From contig JAFYNQ010000095.1 of NCBI GenBank assembly GCA_017548065.1, positions 1 through 64,000 of the forward strand: 64,000 nt of DNA. The letters are read 5' to 3'. Shown here one piece after another: positions 32,315 through 41,690 of the stretch. Each line of letters begins with the position of its first letter. The first letter of the stretch is position 1. The notes beneath the pieces were generated by a model. That model saw nothing but the letters and a program-made list of their open reading frames with translations. It was not told where the DNA came from and searched no databases. The position numbers and the translations under genes are program-made. This stretch comes from Oscillospiraceae bacterium (lineage in GTDB: Bacteria > Bacillota > Clostridia > Oscillospirales > Oscillospiraceae).

Positions 32315-33241
32315 ATGAAAGGTATTATTCTGGCAGGCGGATCCGGAACCCGGCTGTATCCTTTGACCAAGGTTACATCAAAACAGCTGCTTCCCATCTA
32401 TGACAAACCCATGATCTACTACCCCATGTCCGTGCTTATGAGCGCAGGCATCCGTGATATCCTGATCATTTCCACGCCGCAGGACCTGCCCCGTTTCAAG
32501 GAGCTTCTCGGCACCGGCGAGCAGTTCGGTCTGCAGCTGAGCTACGCTGAGCAGCCCAGTCCCGACGGACTGGCTCAGGCATTTATCATCGGTGAGGAAT
32601 TCATCGGTGATGACTGTGTCGCTATGGTACTGGGTGACAATATCTTCTCCGGCCACGGCCTGAAGAAGCGTCTGCGCCAGGCTGTGCGCAACGCAAAGTC
32701 CGGCAAGGGTGCTACCGTATTCGGCTACTACGTGGACGATCCCCACCGTTTCGGCATCGTGGAGTTTGACAGCGAAGGCCGTGCGATCTCCATTGAGGAG
32801 AAGCCCAAGGAGCCCAAGTCCAACTACTGTGTCACCGGTCTTTACTTCTATGACAACCGTGTTGTGGAATACGCAAAGAAGCTGAAGCCCTCCGCACGTG
32901 GCGAGCTGGAGATCACCGATCTGAACCGTATCTACCTGGAGAACGGCGAGCTGAACGTGGAGCTGTTGGGTCAGGGCTTTACCTGGCTGGACACCGGCAC
33001 ACACGAGAGCCTGGTGGAAGCTACCAATTTCGTCAAGACTGTTGAGGCACACCAGAACCGCAAGATCGGTTGCCTGGAGGACATTGCCTACATCAACGGC
33101 TGGATCACCCGTGAGCAGGTGGAGGCTGTCATCGCCATTTACAAGAACAACCAGTACGGCCGTTATCTGCAGGACGTGCTGGACGGAAAATACGTGGATG
33201 TTCTGCGTGACAAAAAGAGATTAGAGGAATCGCAAAAATGA
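32315..33241 (+). CDS. rfbA: Glucose-1-phosphate thymidylyltransferase
   Basis: A 308-residue RmlA, the first enzyme of dTDP-sugar synthesis: it joins dTTP and glucose-1-phosphate. The nucleotide-binding signature [13 protein letters not shown] and [15 protein letters not shown] at the N-terminus and [12 protein letters not shown] later are intact. The start is the ATG at 32315 with CTGGAGGG before it; an upstream frame extension of 42 residues is not credible because it crosses the promoter. It overlaps rfbB by four bases (ATGA). Confidence 0.95.
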   Translation: MKGIILAGGSGTRLYPLTKVTSKQLLPIYDKPMIYYPMSVLMSAGIRDILIISTPQDLPRFKELLGTGEQFGLQLSYAEQPSPDGLAQAFIIGEEFIGDDCVAMVLGDNIFSGHGLKKRLRQAVRNAKSGKGATVFGYYVDDPHRFGIVEFDSEGRAISIEEKPKEPKSNYCVTGLYFYDNRVVEYAKKLKPSARGELEITDLNRIYLENGELNVELLGQGFTWLDTGTHESLVEATNFVKTVEAHQNRKIGCLEDIAYINGWITREQVEAVIAIYKNNQYGRYLQDVLDGKYVDVLRDKKRLEESQK

Positions 33242-34263
33242 AAAAGACTGTGATCGTTACCGGCGGCGCCGGTTTTATCGGAAGCAACTTTGTATTCCAT
33301 ATGCTGGGCAAGTACCCGGAGTACCGGATCATCTGCCTGGACAAGCTGACCTATGCCGGCAACCTGTCCACCCTGAAGGACGTTATGGACAACCCCAACT
33401 TCCGCTTTGTGAAGCTGGATATCTGCGACCGTGAGGGTGTTTACAAGCTCTTTGAGGAAGAGAAGCCCCATGTGGTGGTCAACTTCGCTGCCGAGAGCCA
33501 TGTGGACCGTTCCATTGAGAACCCCGAGGTCTTCCTGCAGACCAACATTCTCGGCACCCAGGTGCTGATGGATGCCTGCCGCAAGTACGGTATTGAGCGT
33601 TACCACCAGGTCTCCACCGACGAGGTGTACGGTGACCTGCCCCTGGATCGCCCCGATCTGTTCTTCACCGAGGAGACCCCCATCCACACCAGCTCCCCCT
33701 ACTCCTCCTCCAAGGCAGGCGCCGACCTGCTGGTCATGGCTTATCACCGCACCTACGGTCTGCCCGTGACCATTTCCCGTTGCTCCAACAACTACGGCCC
33801 CTATCACTTCCCCGAGAAGCTGATCCCCCTGATGATCGCCAATGCACTGAACGACAAGCCTCTGCCCGTTTACGGTGAGGGTCTGAACGTCCGTGACTGG
33901 CTGTACGTTGAGGATCACTGCAAGGCCATTGATCTGATCATTCACAAGGGCCGTGTGGGCGAGGTGTACAACATCGGCGGTCACAACGAAATGCGCAACA
34001 TTGACATTGTCAAGATCATCTGCAAGGCTTTGGGCAAGCCCGAAAGCCTTATCACCTACGTCACCGACCGTAAGGGTCACGATATGCGCTACGCCATTGA
34101 TCCTACCAAGATCCACACCGAGCTTGGCTGGCTGCCTGAGACTATGTTCGCCGACGGCATTCAGAAGACCATCGCCTGGTACCTGGAAAACAAATCCTGG
34201 TGGGAGGAGATCATTTCCGGCGAATATCAGAACTACTACGAGAAGATGTACGCAAACCGCTAA
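33238..34263 (+). CDS. rfbB: dTDP-glucose 4,6-dehydratase
   Basis: A 341-residue RmlB of the extended SDR fold. The NAD motif is [10 protein letters not shown], the active-site region STDEVYGD, and the YxxxK pair is in [11 protein letters not shown]. It makes dTDP-4-keto-6-deoxyglucose, the branch point for dTDP-rhamnose (rfbC, rfbD) and for the FdtA/FdtB pathway encoded later. It ends at a strong terminator, so rfbA-rfbB form a two-gene unit. Confidence 0.95.
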   Translation: MKKTVIVTGGAGFIGSNFVFHMLGKYPEYRIICLDKLTYAGNLSTLKDVMDNPNFRFVKLDICDREGVYKLFEEEKPHVVVNFAAESHVDRSIENPEVFLQTNILGTQVLMDACRKYGIERYHQVSTDEVYGDLPLDRPDLFFTEETPIHTSSPYSSSKAGADLLVMAYHRTYGLPVTISRCSNNYGPYHFPEKLIPLMIANALNDKPLPVYGEGLNVRDWLYVEDHCKAIDLIIHKGRVGEVYNIGGHNEMRNIDIVKIICKALGKPESLITYVTDRKGHDMRYAIDPTKIHTELGWLPETMFADGIQKTIAWYLENKSWWEEIISGEYQNYYEKMYANR

Positions 34264-34273
34264 CGCACCGTTT

Positions 34274-34308
34274 CACCGGATGCTGCCTGGCAGCATCCGG
34301 TGTTTTTT
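34274..34308 (+). terminator. Terminator of rfbA-rfbB
   Basis: A perfect 14-base-pair stem CACCGGATGCTGCC (34274-34287) with GGCAGCATCCGGTG (34289-34302), then TTTTTT. It splits the rhamnose genes into two transcription units. Confidence 0.9.
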
Positions 34309-34461
34309 ATGCCCGGAAGCAGGCTTGCCGGAGCAAGGGTATTATGTGCCGGGGTGGGTTGTGGAGCGGTTTTCTTTCAGGGTTTGTGCTTTTTGTGGAA
34401 AAGGGCTGTTTTGTGGGCATTTTATATTGTGAAATCTTCCATTTCCGGGGGTTGGCAGATG

Positions 34462-34490
34462 TTGACAGTTCGTGGCAAATCGGCTATAAT
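34462..34490 (+). promoter_or_regulatory. Perfect consensus sigma-A promoter of the polysaccharide operon
   Basis: TTGACA (34462-34467), a 17-base spacer and TATAAT (34485-34490): both boxes and the spacing are exact consensus. The rest of the 34309-34545 gap holds nothing else I can identify. Confidence 0.88.
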
Positions 34491-34545
34491 TTTCATAATT
34501 GGGTATATTATATCCATATGCAGATAAAAAAGGAGCAATCAGGCC

Positions 34546-35460
34546 ATGAAGGTTTTCGTAACAGGCGTCGCAGGACAACTGGGACACGATGTTGTTAACG
34601 AGTTGGTAAGCCGTGGATACCAGGCTGTGGGCAGCGATATTGCCCCCGCTTACAGCGGCATTCAGGACGGCACGCCCGTCACCACCGCCCCCTATTACGC
34701 CCTGGATATTACAAATGCCGATGCCGTGGAGCAGGTCCTTGACCAGGTCTCCCCCGACGTGGTGATCCACTGCGCAGCATGGACTGCGGTGGATGACGCA
34801 GAGGCGCCGGAAAATATGGATAAAGTCAGACGGATCAACGCCACCGGCACACAGAACATTGCCACTTGCTGTAAAAAGCTGGATTGCAAAATGGTATATA
34901 TCTCCACCGACTACGTCTTTGACGGTCAGGGTACCCAGCCCTGGAAGCCGGACTGCAAAGACTACAAGCCTTTGAACGTCTACGGACAGACAAAGCTGGA
35001 GGGTGAGCTGGCTGTGGCAGAGACTCTGGAGAAATACTTCATCGTCCGCATTGCCTGGGTCTTCGGACGAAACGGCAAGAATTTTGTCAAAACCATGCTG
35101 GCTGTGGGCCAGAAGTATGACACCGTTCGTGTTGTCTGCGACCAGATCGGCACCCCCACCTATACGCCGGATCTTTCCCGTCTGCTGGTGGATATGATCG
35201 CCACCGACAAGTACGGCTATTATCACGCCACCAACGAAGGCGGCTACATTTCCTGGTATGACTTCACCTGCGAGATCTACCGTCAGATGGGCTACACCAA
35301 CACCGTCGTTCCCGTCACAACAGAAGAATACGGTCTGAACAAGGCCGCTCGTCCCTACAACAGCCGGCTTGACAAAGCAAAGCTGGCAGAAAACGGCTTC
35401 ACGCCCCTGCCCACCTGGCAGGATGCTCTTGCCAGATTTTTGAAAGAGAAAGAGGATTGA
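34546..35460 (+). CDS. rfbD: dTDP-4-dehydrorhamnose reductase
   Basis: A 304-residue RmlD. TGVAGQLGHDV is the dinucleotide motif, STDYVFDG the active-site block, and YGQTKLEGE contains the YxxxK pair. It performs the last step to dTDP-L-rhamnose. It is the first gene of a 13-gene operon (34546-48528) behind a perfect sigma-A promoter, with AAAAGGAG before the ATG. The order rfbD then rfbC, apart from rfbA-rfbB, is less usual than a single rfbACBD block. Confidence 0.94.
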   Translation: MKVFVTGVAGQLGHDVVNELVSRGYQAVGSDIAPAYSGIQDGTPVTTAPYYALDITNADAVEQVLDQVSPDVVIHCAAWTAVDDAEAPENMDKVRRINATGTQNIATCCKKLDCKMVYISTDYVFDGQGTQPWKPDCKDYKPLNVYGQTKLEGELAVAETLEKYFIVRIAWVFGRNGKNFVKTMLAVGQKYDTVRVVCDQIGTPTYTPDLSRLLVDMIATDKYGYYHATNEGGYISWYDFTCEIYRQMGYTNTVVPVTTEEYGLNKAARPYNSRLDKAKLAENGFTPLPTWQDALARFLKEKED

Positions 35461-35464
35461 TACT

Positions 35465-36067
35465 ATGGGTCAGATCAAAGTAACTCCGTGCCCCATTGAG
35501 GGACTTTACATTATTGAGCCTACAGTACACGGCGATGCCCGTGGCTATTTCATGGAGACCTACAACCAGAAGGATATGCACGAGGCCGGTCTTGACATGG
35601 TCTTTGTGCAGGACAATCAGAACATGTCCACCAAGGGTGTGCTGCGTGGCCTGCACTTCCAGAAGCATTATCCCCAGGGCAAGCTGGTGCGTGTCCTCTC
35701 CGGACGTGTCTTTGACGTGGCTGTGGATATGCGCCACGATTCCAAGACCTTCGGCCAGTGGTACGGCGTGGAGCTGACGGAAGAGAACAAGAAGCAGTTC
35801 TACATTTCCGAGGGCTTTGCCCACGGCTTCCTGGTGCTTTCCGACACCGCTGTCTTCAGCTACAAGTGCACGGATTTCTACCACCCTGGCGACGAGGGTG
35901 GTGTGGCATGGAATGACCCCGCCATTGGCATTCAGTGGCCGGATATTCTGGGCACCTACCAGGGCAGTTGCTCCGCCGAAGGTTACACTCTTTCCGACGG
36001 CACACCCCTGAACCTCAGTGAGAAAGACCAGAACTGGCCCGTTTTAGCCGACACCTTCCAATTTTAA
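35465..36067 (+). CDS. rfbC: dTDP-4-dehydrorhamnose 3,5-epimerase
   Basis: A 200-residue RmlC cupin. The VLRGLHFQ motif carries the catalytic histidine; FVQDNQNMSTKG and GFAHGFLVLSD are also family signatures. It epimerises dTDP-4-keto-6-deoxyglucose before reduction by RfbD. It starts four bases after rfbD. All four rhamnose genes are therefore present and look intact. Confidence 0.94.
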   Translation: MGQIKVTPCPIEGLYIIEPTVHGDARGYFMETYNQKDMHEAGLDMVFVQDNQNMSTKGVLRGLHFQKHYPQGKLVRVLSGRVFDVAVDMRHDSKTFGQWYGVELTEENKKQFYISEGFAHGFLVLSDTAVFSYKCTDFYHPGDEGGVAWNDPAIGIQWPDILGTYQGSCSAEGYTLSDGTPLNLSEKDQNWPVLADTFQF

Positions 36068-36102
36068 TTCAGATATATAATAAGCTGTTAGGAGATTTTG
36101 CT

Positions 36103-37257
36103 ATGCAACACGTATTCATCGTAGGCTCTAAGGGCATTCCCGGTGCCTACGGCGGTTATGAGACTTTTGTTGACAAGCTGACCGAGTATCATCAGAACCA
36201 TCCGGAACTGCGATATCATGTGGCCTGCAAGGACACCGTCAAAAAGGAAGAGATGTATCACAATGCACGCTGCTTCCACCTGAAGGTGCCCAACATCGGA
36301 CCTGCCCAGGCTATCTATTACGACGTAGCCGCTTTGTCCGACTGCTGCAAGTACATCAAGACAAACAAAATTGAAAAGCCCATCGTCTACATTCTCGCCT
36401 GCCGTATCGGCCCCTTTATGAAGCACTATGTGGACAAGATCCATAAGCTGGGCGGTGTGGTATACGTCAACCCCGACGGACACGAGTGGCTCCGTGCCAA
36501 GTGGCCGAAGCCGGTTCGTAAGTATTGGAAGATTTCCGAGGAGCTTATGACCCGTCACGCAGATCTTATGGTCTGCGACAGCAAGAACATTGAGAACTAC
36601 ATCCACAGTGCCTACGCTAAGTATGCGCCTGCGTCTACTTACATCGCCTACGGTGCCGAGACCCGTCACAGCCATCTGGACGACAACGATCCCGGTCTTT
36701 TGGAATGGTATGCAAAGCATGGGCTGCAGGCAAAGGAATACTATCTGGTAGTAGGTCGCTTTGTTCCCGAGAACAACTTTGAGACCATGATCCGGGAGTT
36801 CATGAAGAGCAAGACCACCAAGAACTTTGCCCTGATCACCAACGTCTCCAAAAGCTTCCTTAACGAGCTGGAGAAGAAGACCGGCTTCCGTGAGGATCCC
36901 CGTATCCGTTTTGTGGGTACAGTATATGACCAGGAGCTGCTGATGAAGATCCGTGAGAACGCTTACGGCTATTTCCACGGTCACGAGGTGGGCGGTACCA
37001 ACCCCAGCCTGCTGGAAGCCCTCAGCAGCACCGACCTGAACCTGCTGCTGGACGTGGGCTTCAACCGTGAGGTGGCAAAGGATTCCGCTCTCTACTGGTC
37101 CAAAAAGGCCGGCAGACTGGCCAAGCTCATTGAAGATGCAGATAAGCTCACTGCCGAAGAGATCGCCCAACTGGGTGTCCAGGCAAAGGCTCGCATCGCA
37201 GATGCCTACAGCTGGCAGTTCATTGCCGACGAATACGAACGGCTGTTTCTTAAATAA
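36103..37257 (+). CDS. DUF1972-type rhamnosyltransferase (WchF/Cps2T-like)
   Basis: A 384-residue GT-B glycosyltransferase of the branch with an N-terminal DUF1972 region (IVGSKGIPGAYGGYETFVDKL) and a GT4-like C-terminal half (VVGRFVPENNFETMI and the GGTNPSLLEALSS nucleotide-sugar binding block). Related enzymes (Cps2T, WchF, RgpA-like) add L-rhamnose as the second sugar of the repeat unit. Its place directly after the dTDP-rhamnose genes agrees with that. TTAGGAG precedes the ATG. Acceptor and linkage are not determinable. Confidence 0.8.
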   Translation: MQHVFIVGSKGIPGAYGGYETFVDKLTEYHQNHPELRYHVACKDTVKKEEMYHNARCFHLKVPNIGPAQAIYYDVAALSDCCKYIKTNKIEKPIVYILACRIGPFMKHYVDKIHKLGGVVYVNPDGHEWLRAKWPKPVRKYWKISEELMTRHADLMVCDSKNIENYIHSAYAKYAPASTYIAYGAETRHSHLDDNDPGLLEWYAKHGLQAKEYYLVVGRFVPENNFETMIREFMKSKTTKNFALITNVSKSFLNELEKKTGFREDPRIRFVGTVYDQELLMKIRENAYGYFHGHEVGGTNPSLLEALSSTDLNLLLDVGFNREVAKDSALYWSKKAGRLAKLIEDADKLTAEEIAQLGVQAKARIADAYSWQFIADEYERLFLK

Positions 37258-37275
37258 AGGCTTTTGGAGGCTGCT

Positions 37276-38451
37276 ATGAAAATCCTTGCTATCCATAATT
37301 TTCACCGTGCCGGTTCTGCCAGTGGCGACGATCAGGTCTTCAAGCAGGAGACCGCTATGCTGGAGGCCCACGGTCATCAGGTGATTCGCTACAGCGCCAT
37401 CAACGACAGCTTTGACAAGGCCGGCGCTTTGGGTAAGCTGGCTACCGCCTTCGGAATGTTCTGGTCCTTCAAGCATTACCGTGAGGTAAAAAAGTTGATT
37501 CTGGATCAGAAGCCGGATGTGGTGCATATCCACACCTTCTTCCCTCTGCTGTCCCCCTCTGTGCTGTATGCCGCCAAAAAATATTGCGGAAAAGTAGTGG
37601 CAACACTCCATGATACCCGTTTTATCTGCCCCTGCGCCACCTCTCTGCGTGGCACGCAGCTATGCAATGCCTGCGGCGACGGAAATTATTTCCGCATGGT
37701 CAAGCACGGCTGCTTCAAGGGCTCCCGGCTGCAAAGCTTTCTTGTTGCCTGCATTTTCACCATTCACCGCTGGTGCAAAAGCTTTTACAAGCAGATCGAC
37801 CGCTACGTCTGTCTGAACGAAAATCAGATCCGCTTGCTGAAGCAGATCGGTTTTGACGAGAAGAAGATCATCAAAAAGTACAACTTCGTGCCGGATGTGC
37901 AGGTGGAGACCGGGGAGTTCCCGGAGTTGCCCGACCGCTACGTGTTGTTCTACGGGCGCATCGGCGAGGAAAAGGGCATCCGCATTCTGCAGCAGATCTT
38001 TGACCGTGTAACAGACATTCCCCTGGTGGTCATGGGCGGCGGTCCTTTGGCGGAAGACTTTGCCAAATGGGCAGAGACAAAGCCGCATGTACATTACCTG
38101 GGCTACACCCCCCACGAAAAATGTCTTTCCATCGTTAAGGGCGGCGAATTCGTGGTGTTCCCCTCTATCTGGTATGAGGGCTGCTCCATGGTGCAGATCG
38201 AGACAGAAAGCCTGGGCAAGGCTTTGGTGGCTACCGACCTTGGCTTCTCTGTGGAGGCCATTGAAAACGGTGTCAACGGCTACAAAGTACCCCTGAACGA
38301 TGTGGATGGCTTTATTCAGCACATCCGTGCCCTTTGGGCAGACCCCCAGCTGTGCCGCCGTATGGGTGAAAACGCACGGCTTGACTATGAGAAAAAGTAC
38401 ATGCCGGAGGATAACTATCGGCAGCTCATAGATATTTATGAAAACACCTAA
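37276..38451 (+). CDS. Glycosyltransferase family 4
   Basis: A 391-residue GT4 enzyme. The N-terminal domain includes HIHTFFPLLSPS and the acceptor-side cysteine-rich segment HDTRFICPCATSLRG with a further CNACGDGNYF. The C-terminal domain has FYGRIGEEKGI, MGGGPL and the SIWYEGCSMVQIE donor-binding motif. The ATG at 37276 follows TGGAGG; a TTG further upstream is rejected. The two CxC/CxxC pairs near residues 120-140 might bind a metal and occur in a subgroup of capsule GT4 enzymes. Donor sugar unknown. Confidence 0.85.
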   Translation: MKILAIHNFHRAGSASGDDQVFKQETAMLEAHGHQVIRYSAINDSFDKAGALGKLATAFGMFWSFKHYREVKKLILDQKPDVVHIHTFFPLLSPSVLYAAKKYCGKVVATLHDTRFICPCATSLRGTQLCNACGDGNYFRMVKHGCFKGSRLQSFLVACIFTIHRWCKSFYKQIDRYVCLNENQIRLLKQIGFDEKKIIKKYNFVPDVQVETGEFPELPDRYVLFYGRIGEEKGIRILQQIFDRVTDIPLVVMGGGPLAEDFAKWAETKPHVHYLGYTPHEKCLSIVKGGEFVVFPSIWYEGCSMVQIETESLGKALVATDLGFSVEAIENGVNGYKVPLNDVDGFIQHIRALWADPQLCRRMGENARLDYEKKYMPEDNYRQLIDIYENT

Positions 38452-38483
38452 TCCCTGAAATTCAGAACCCGGAGGTCAGCACC

Positions 38484-39359
38484 ATGCCGTCAAAAATCTC
38501 TGTCATTGTGCCTTTTTACAAAGGAAATCAATATCTGCCCCGTCTGTTTGCCAGCATTGAGGCCATTGTCCCCATTTGCCGTGCAGAGGACACTGAGGTG
38601 GAAGTGATCCTGGTCAATGACAGCCCTGCAGTTGCGGTGGAGTTGCCTGATGACCTGAAGGTCACGGTGCAGGTCATTGCCAATGAGCAGAACATGGGCA
38701 TCCACGGCACCCGTCTCCACGGACTGGAACATGCCACCGGTGACTGGATCCTCTTCCTGGATCAGGATGATGAGATCCTGCTGCCCGGCTTCCAAAAGCA
38801 GCTGCAGCTGCGTGAAGGCACCGATGTGGTCGTCGGCAACGGTCTTTACGAATACGGCACCGACCGTCTTCCTATTTACAAATCCGAAAAGGCAATGAAA
38901 TATCTGATCCAGGCGGACAATTTCCTGCGCATCCGCAATCTGATCCCCTCTCCCGGATGCTGTCTGATCCGCAAAGCGGTGATCCCTGCCTGCTGGCAGC
39001 AGAATCCCATGCAGAGCAACGGCTCCGACGACTGGCTTCTGTGGTTGCTTCTGTTCTGGGAGAAGCGCAGCTTCGTGTGCAACTACGGTCAGGTCTACAT
39101 CCACAACGATGCCGGCGGAAACAATCTGTCCTTTGACCTGGAAAAGATGCACCGCTCCAACCTGGAGCTTTGGAAGATCCTGGAACGCAGCGGTCAGTTC
39201 TCCGAAAAAGAGCTGAAGTGGCTGGATCACAGCATCCATTTCAAGTTCTACCAGGACACCCGACAGCTTGATTTGAAAAAGCTGCTGAAATACGCTCCCA
39301 CCATTCTTTGTAATGTGCGCTACAAGCTGACCTCAATTCTTTTGGGGCGCAGTGCATAA
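38484..39359 (+). CDS. Glycosyltransferase family 2
   Basis: A 291-residue GT-A enzyme. ISVIVPFYKGNQYL and VEVILVNDSP start the nucleotide-binding half, and FLDQDDEI is the DxD metal site. No membrane helices are seen, so it acts at the cytoplasmic face. CGGAGG precedes the ATG. It adds one sugar of the repeat unit; donor and linkage cannot be derived. A downstream gene in the same operon carries a second GT2 domain fused to a polymerase. Confidence 0.86.
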   Translation: MPSKISVIVPFYKGNQYLPRLFASIEAIVPICRAEDTEVEVILVNDSPAVAVELPDDLKVTVQVIANEQNMGIHGTRLHGLEHATGDWILFLDQDDEILLPGFQKQLQLREGTDVVVGNGLYEYGTDRLPIYKSEKAMKYLIQADNFLRIRNLIPSPGCCLIRKAVIPACWQQNPMQSNGSDDWLLWLLLFWEKRSFVCNYGQVYIHNDAGGNNLSFDLEKMHRSNLELWKILERSGQFSEKELKWLDHSIHFKFYQDTRQLDLKKLLKYAPTILCNVRYKLTSILLGRSA

Positions 39360-39380
39360 CATCCACTTGTGAGGAAAGTT

Positions 39381-41654
39381 ATGAAATTACGTGCTTCCAC
39401 CGTCAGACTCAACTGGCTGGTCTGCCTGATGATGATACTCTCATCCATGGTAGTCCTGCAGTTTTCGGGACGAACGGCATTTCTGTTTGTGCAGGTCATT
39501 TTCTGCGGAATCATGCTGGTGAACCGAAAAAGTCTCAGCTTTTTCACTGATCCTGCCGTCAACCTGATCTTTGTTGAGCTGATCCTATGCGCTGTCTCCG
39601 CCTGCATCGGCGATATGCGCTACTCCTACAAAAAAGCCGCCGTGGTCATGACGGTGTATGCCCTGATCCTTTACTTCGCGGCTGCCTATCTGCAGTCCAT
39701 GATGAAAAAGGACCCCAAGACACTGCCTGCCTTTATCAAAGGCATCCGCATCATGTGTCTTGTGCAGCTGGCATGGATCCCGTTGCAATTTGTGCTTTAC
39801 AAGGGCTTCCACATTGACATCAACAAGAAGATCTTCGTGGAAACACTGCACCTTCTGGAAAATGCCTCCTTTATCCGCAGCTGGGTATACTACCCCTCCG
39901 GTCTCACCTGGCACTCTGCCGTACTGGCGCCTACCCTGGTGCTGGCCTTTGTGCTTTTTAAAAATCCCTATATCCGTGCGCTGATTCTGGTGGATGCCCT
40001 GATTTGCGGCAACTCCACCACCCTGATCGGTGTTGTTCTGTGCGCTGCGCTGTGCTTCCTGATCTGGATCCCCTCCGACACCAGAGGTCTGCGGTTCAAG
40101 CACACCACCCTGGTGTCCCTGGTGCTGATCGCTGTGGTCGGCGGCGTTGTGCTGCTTAAGTCCAACATACTGGAATCGCTTATAAACAGCATCACCTATC
40201 TGTATCAAAGACTGTTTGGTAACACGGGTGATGCCAGTACCGAAGCCCATATCGGCTATTACCTGGATTATTTCAAGATCATAAAAACCAGCTCCCCCAT
40301 ACAGATCCTCTTCGGCTACGGCGAGGGCTGCTCCGGCTATCCCATTACGGTGATGTACAACCGCTATACGGAGCTGGGCAACTGGAGCATTGAGTCAGAT
40401 ATCGTCAATCTCCTGGTTTCCCGTGGCATCCTGGGATTTGTGCTGTACTATTATTTCTTGTTTTATATCGCTTTTGCCGGCTTCCGCCGGGATCCCCGGT
40501 ATTTTGCAGTCATGTTCCCGGTGCTGGTGCAGGGACTTGGCTACAACGTGCAGTGGGATTACGTTTTTTTCATTGAGCTTGTCATGTATATGACACTGAA
40601 ATTGGATATGAATTTCTTTGAACCTGAAAAGCATCCCCTTTTAGAAAAAGAGGCCCCCACCGAAGAGCACAAAAAGCCGGCGGTTGCCGCCGCTGCGCCG
40701 GCCGGAGAACCTGCTCCCCTGGTCTCTGTTCTGCTGCTGACCTACAACGCAGACTGGAACAAGCTGGCGCTGACCCTTCGCTCTGTTTTGCAGCAGAAGC
40801 ACATTGCCTTTGAGCTGATCATTGCCGACGATGGCTCCAAAGTGCGTTGGGACGACAAGATCCGTGAATACTGTGAAGCCCAGGGCTTCACCCGGTATAC
40901 CTTTGCCAACTCCCCGGAAAACGGCGGCACCTGCCGCAATGTTTATAACGGTCTGACCGTTGCCAAGGGTCGCTACACCAAGGCCATCTCCCCCGGAGAT
41001 ATGCTGTACGAGCCCACCACGCTGTACCGCTGGGTAAGCTTCATGCAGGAGCAGGGCTGCGATGTCAGCTTTGCCGATGCTGTTTATTATAACACCGAGA
41101 CCGGCATGCCCATGGTACTGCAGATTCCTGCCGCACCCCGTCAGCCGGGTCTGTACCGTCACTGCCACCGTCGCAGTGTTTTTGTGGATTACCTGCTTGC
41201 CAACGATTCCCTTTCCGGCGCCGCCGTCATGATGGACACAGCGCTGATGCGCAGCTATCTTGAAAAGATGCTGGGTAAGGTGATCTTTGCAGAGGACTAC
41301 ATGATTCGTATTGCTGTCTACGAAAACAAAAAGCTGCTGCGCCACCCCTGCAAGGCTGTGTGGTATGAGTATGGCACCGGTGTTTCCACCGCAAAGCTGG
41401 AAAAATGGGCTGCACTTCTGAAAAAGGACTTTGATGCCTGCAACGACATCATTGCCCAGCTGCCCCCCTGCGACAGACTTGGCCGTTTGTATGCAAAATA
41501 TCTGCAATACACCGGCAGTGACAGCAAGCGCAAGCTTTACAAGTGCCTGCTGTTCCCGGATCTTATTTACTGGCGCCTGGTAAACCGATTCTTCGGCGCC
41601 AAATCCCCCTCCGAGCGTGTTTCCGTTCTGGAGGATGCGTTGAAGGATCTGTAA
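39381..41654 (+). CDS. Wzy/O-antigen-polymerase-like membrane domain fused to a GT2 glycosyltransferase
   Basis: A 757-residue fusion. Residues about 10-410 contain 10 or so membrane helices and an extracytoplasmic loop with YYPSGLTWHSAVLAPTL and LFGYGEGCSG, the plan of Wzy polymerases and O-antigen ligases. An alanine/proline-rich linker (KKPAVAAAAPAGEPAPL, about 430-447) leads into a complete GT2 domain: VSVLLLTYNADWNKL, FELIIADDGS, ENGGTCRNVYNG, and KAISPGDMLYEP in place of the usual DxD. The start is the ATG at 39381 with GAGGAAAG upstream. Fusion of the polymerase, which acts outside, to a cytoplasmic transferase is unusual and may couple repeat completion to polymerisation. Confidence 0.8.
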   Translation: MKLRASTVRLNWLVCLMMILSSMVVLQFSGRTAFLFVQVIFCGIMLVNRKSLSFFTDPAVNLIFVELILCAVSACIGDMRYSYKKAAVVMTVYALILYFAAAYLQSMMKKDPKTLPAFIKGIRIMCLVQLAWIPLQFVLYKGFHIDINKKIFVETLHLLENASFIRSWVYYPSGLTWHSAVLAPTLVLAFVLFKNPYIRALILVDALICGNSTTLIGVVLCAALCFLIWIPSDTRGLRFKHTTLVSLVLIAVVGGVVLLKSNILESLINSITYLYQRLFGNTGDASTEAHIGYYLDYFKIIKTSSPIQILFGYGEGCSGYPITVMYNRYTELGNWSIESDIVNLLVSRGILGFVLYYYFLFYIAFAGFRRDPRYFAVMFPVLVQGLGYNVQWDYVFFIELVMYMTLKLDMNFFEPEKHPLLEKEAPTEEHKKPAVAAAAPAGEPAPLVSVLLLTYNADWNKLALTLRSVLQQKHIAFELIIADDGSKVRWDDKIREYCEAQGFTRYTFANSPENGGTCRNVYNGLTVAKGRYTKAISPGDMLYEPTTLYRWVSFMQEQGCDVSFADAVYYNTETGMPMVLQIPAAPRQPGLYRHCHRRSVFVDYLLANDSLSGAAVMMDTALMRSYLEKMLGKVIFAEDYMIRIAVYENKKLLRHPCKAVWYEYGTGVSTAKLEKWAALLKKDFDACNDIIAQLPPCDRLGRLYAKYLQYTGSDSKRKLYKCLLFPDLIYWRLVNRFFGAKSPSERVSVLEDALKDL

Positions 41655-41690
41655 GCAGGTCTATGCGATCTTAACAAGGAGGCTATTATC

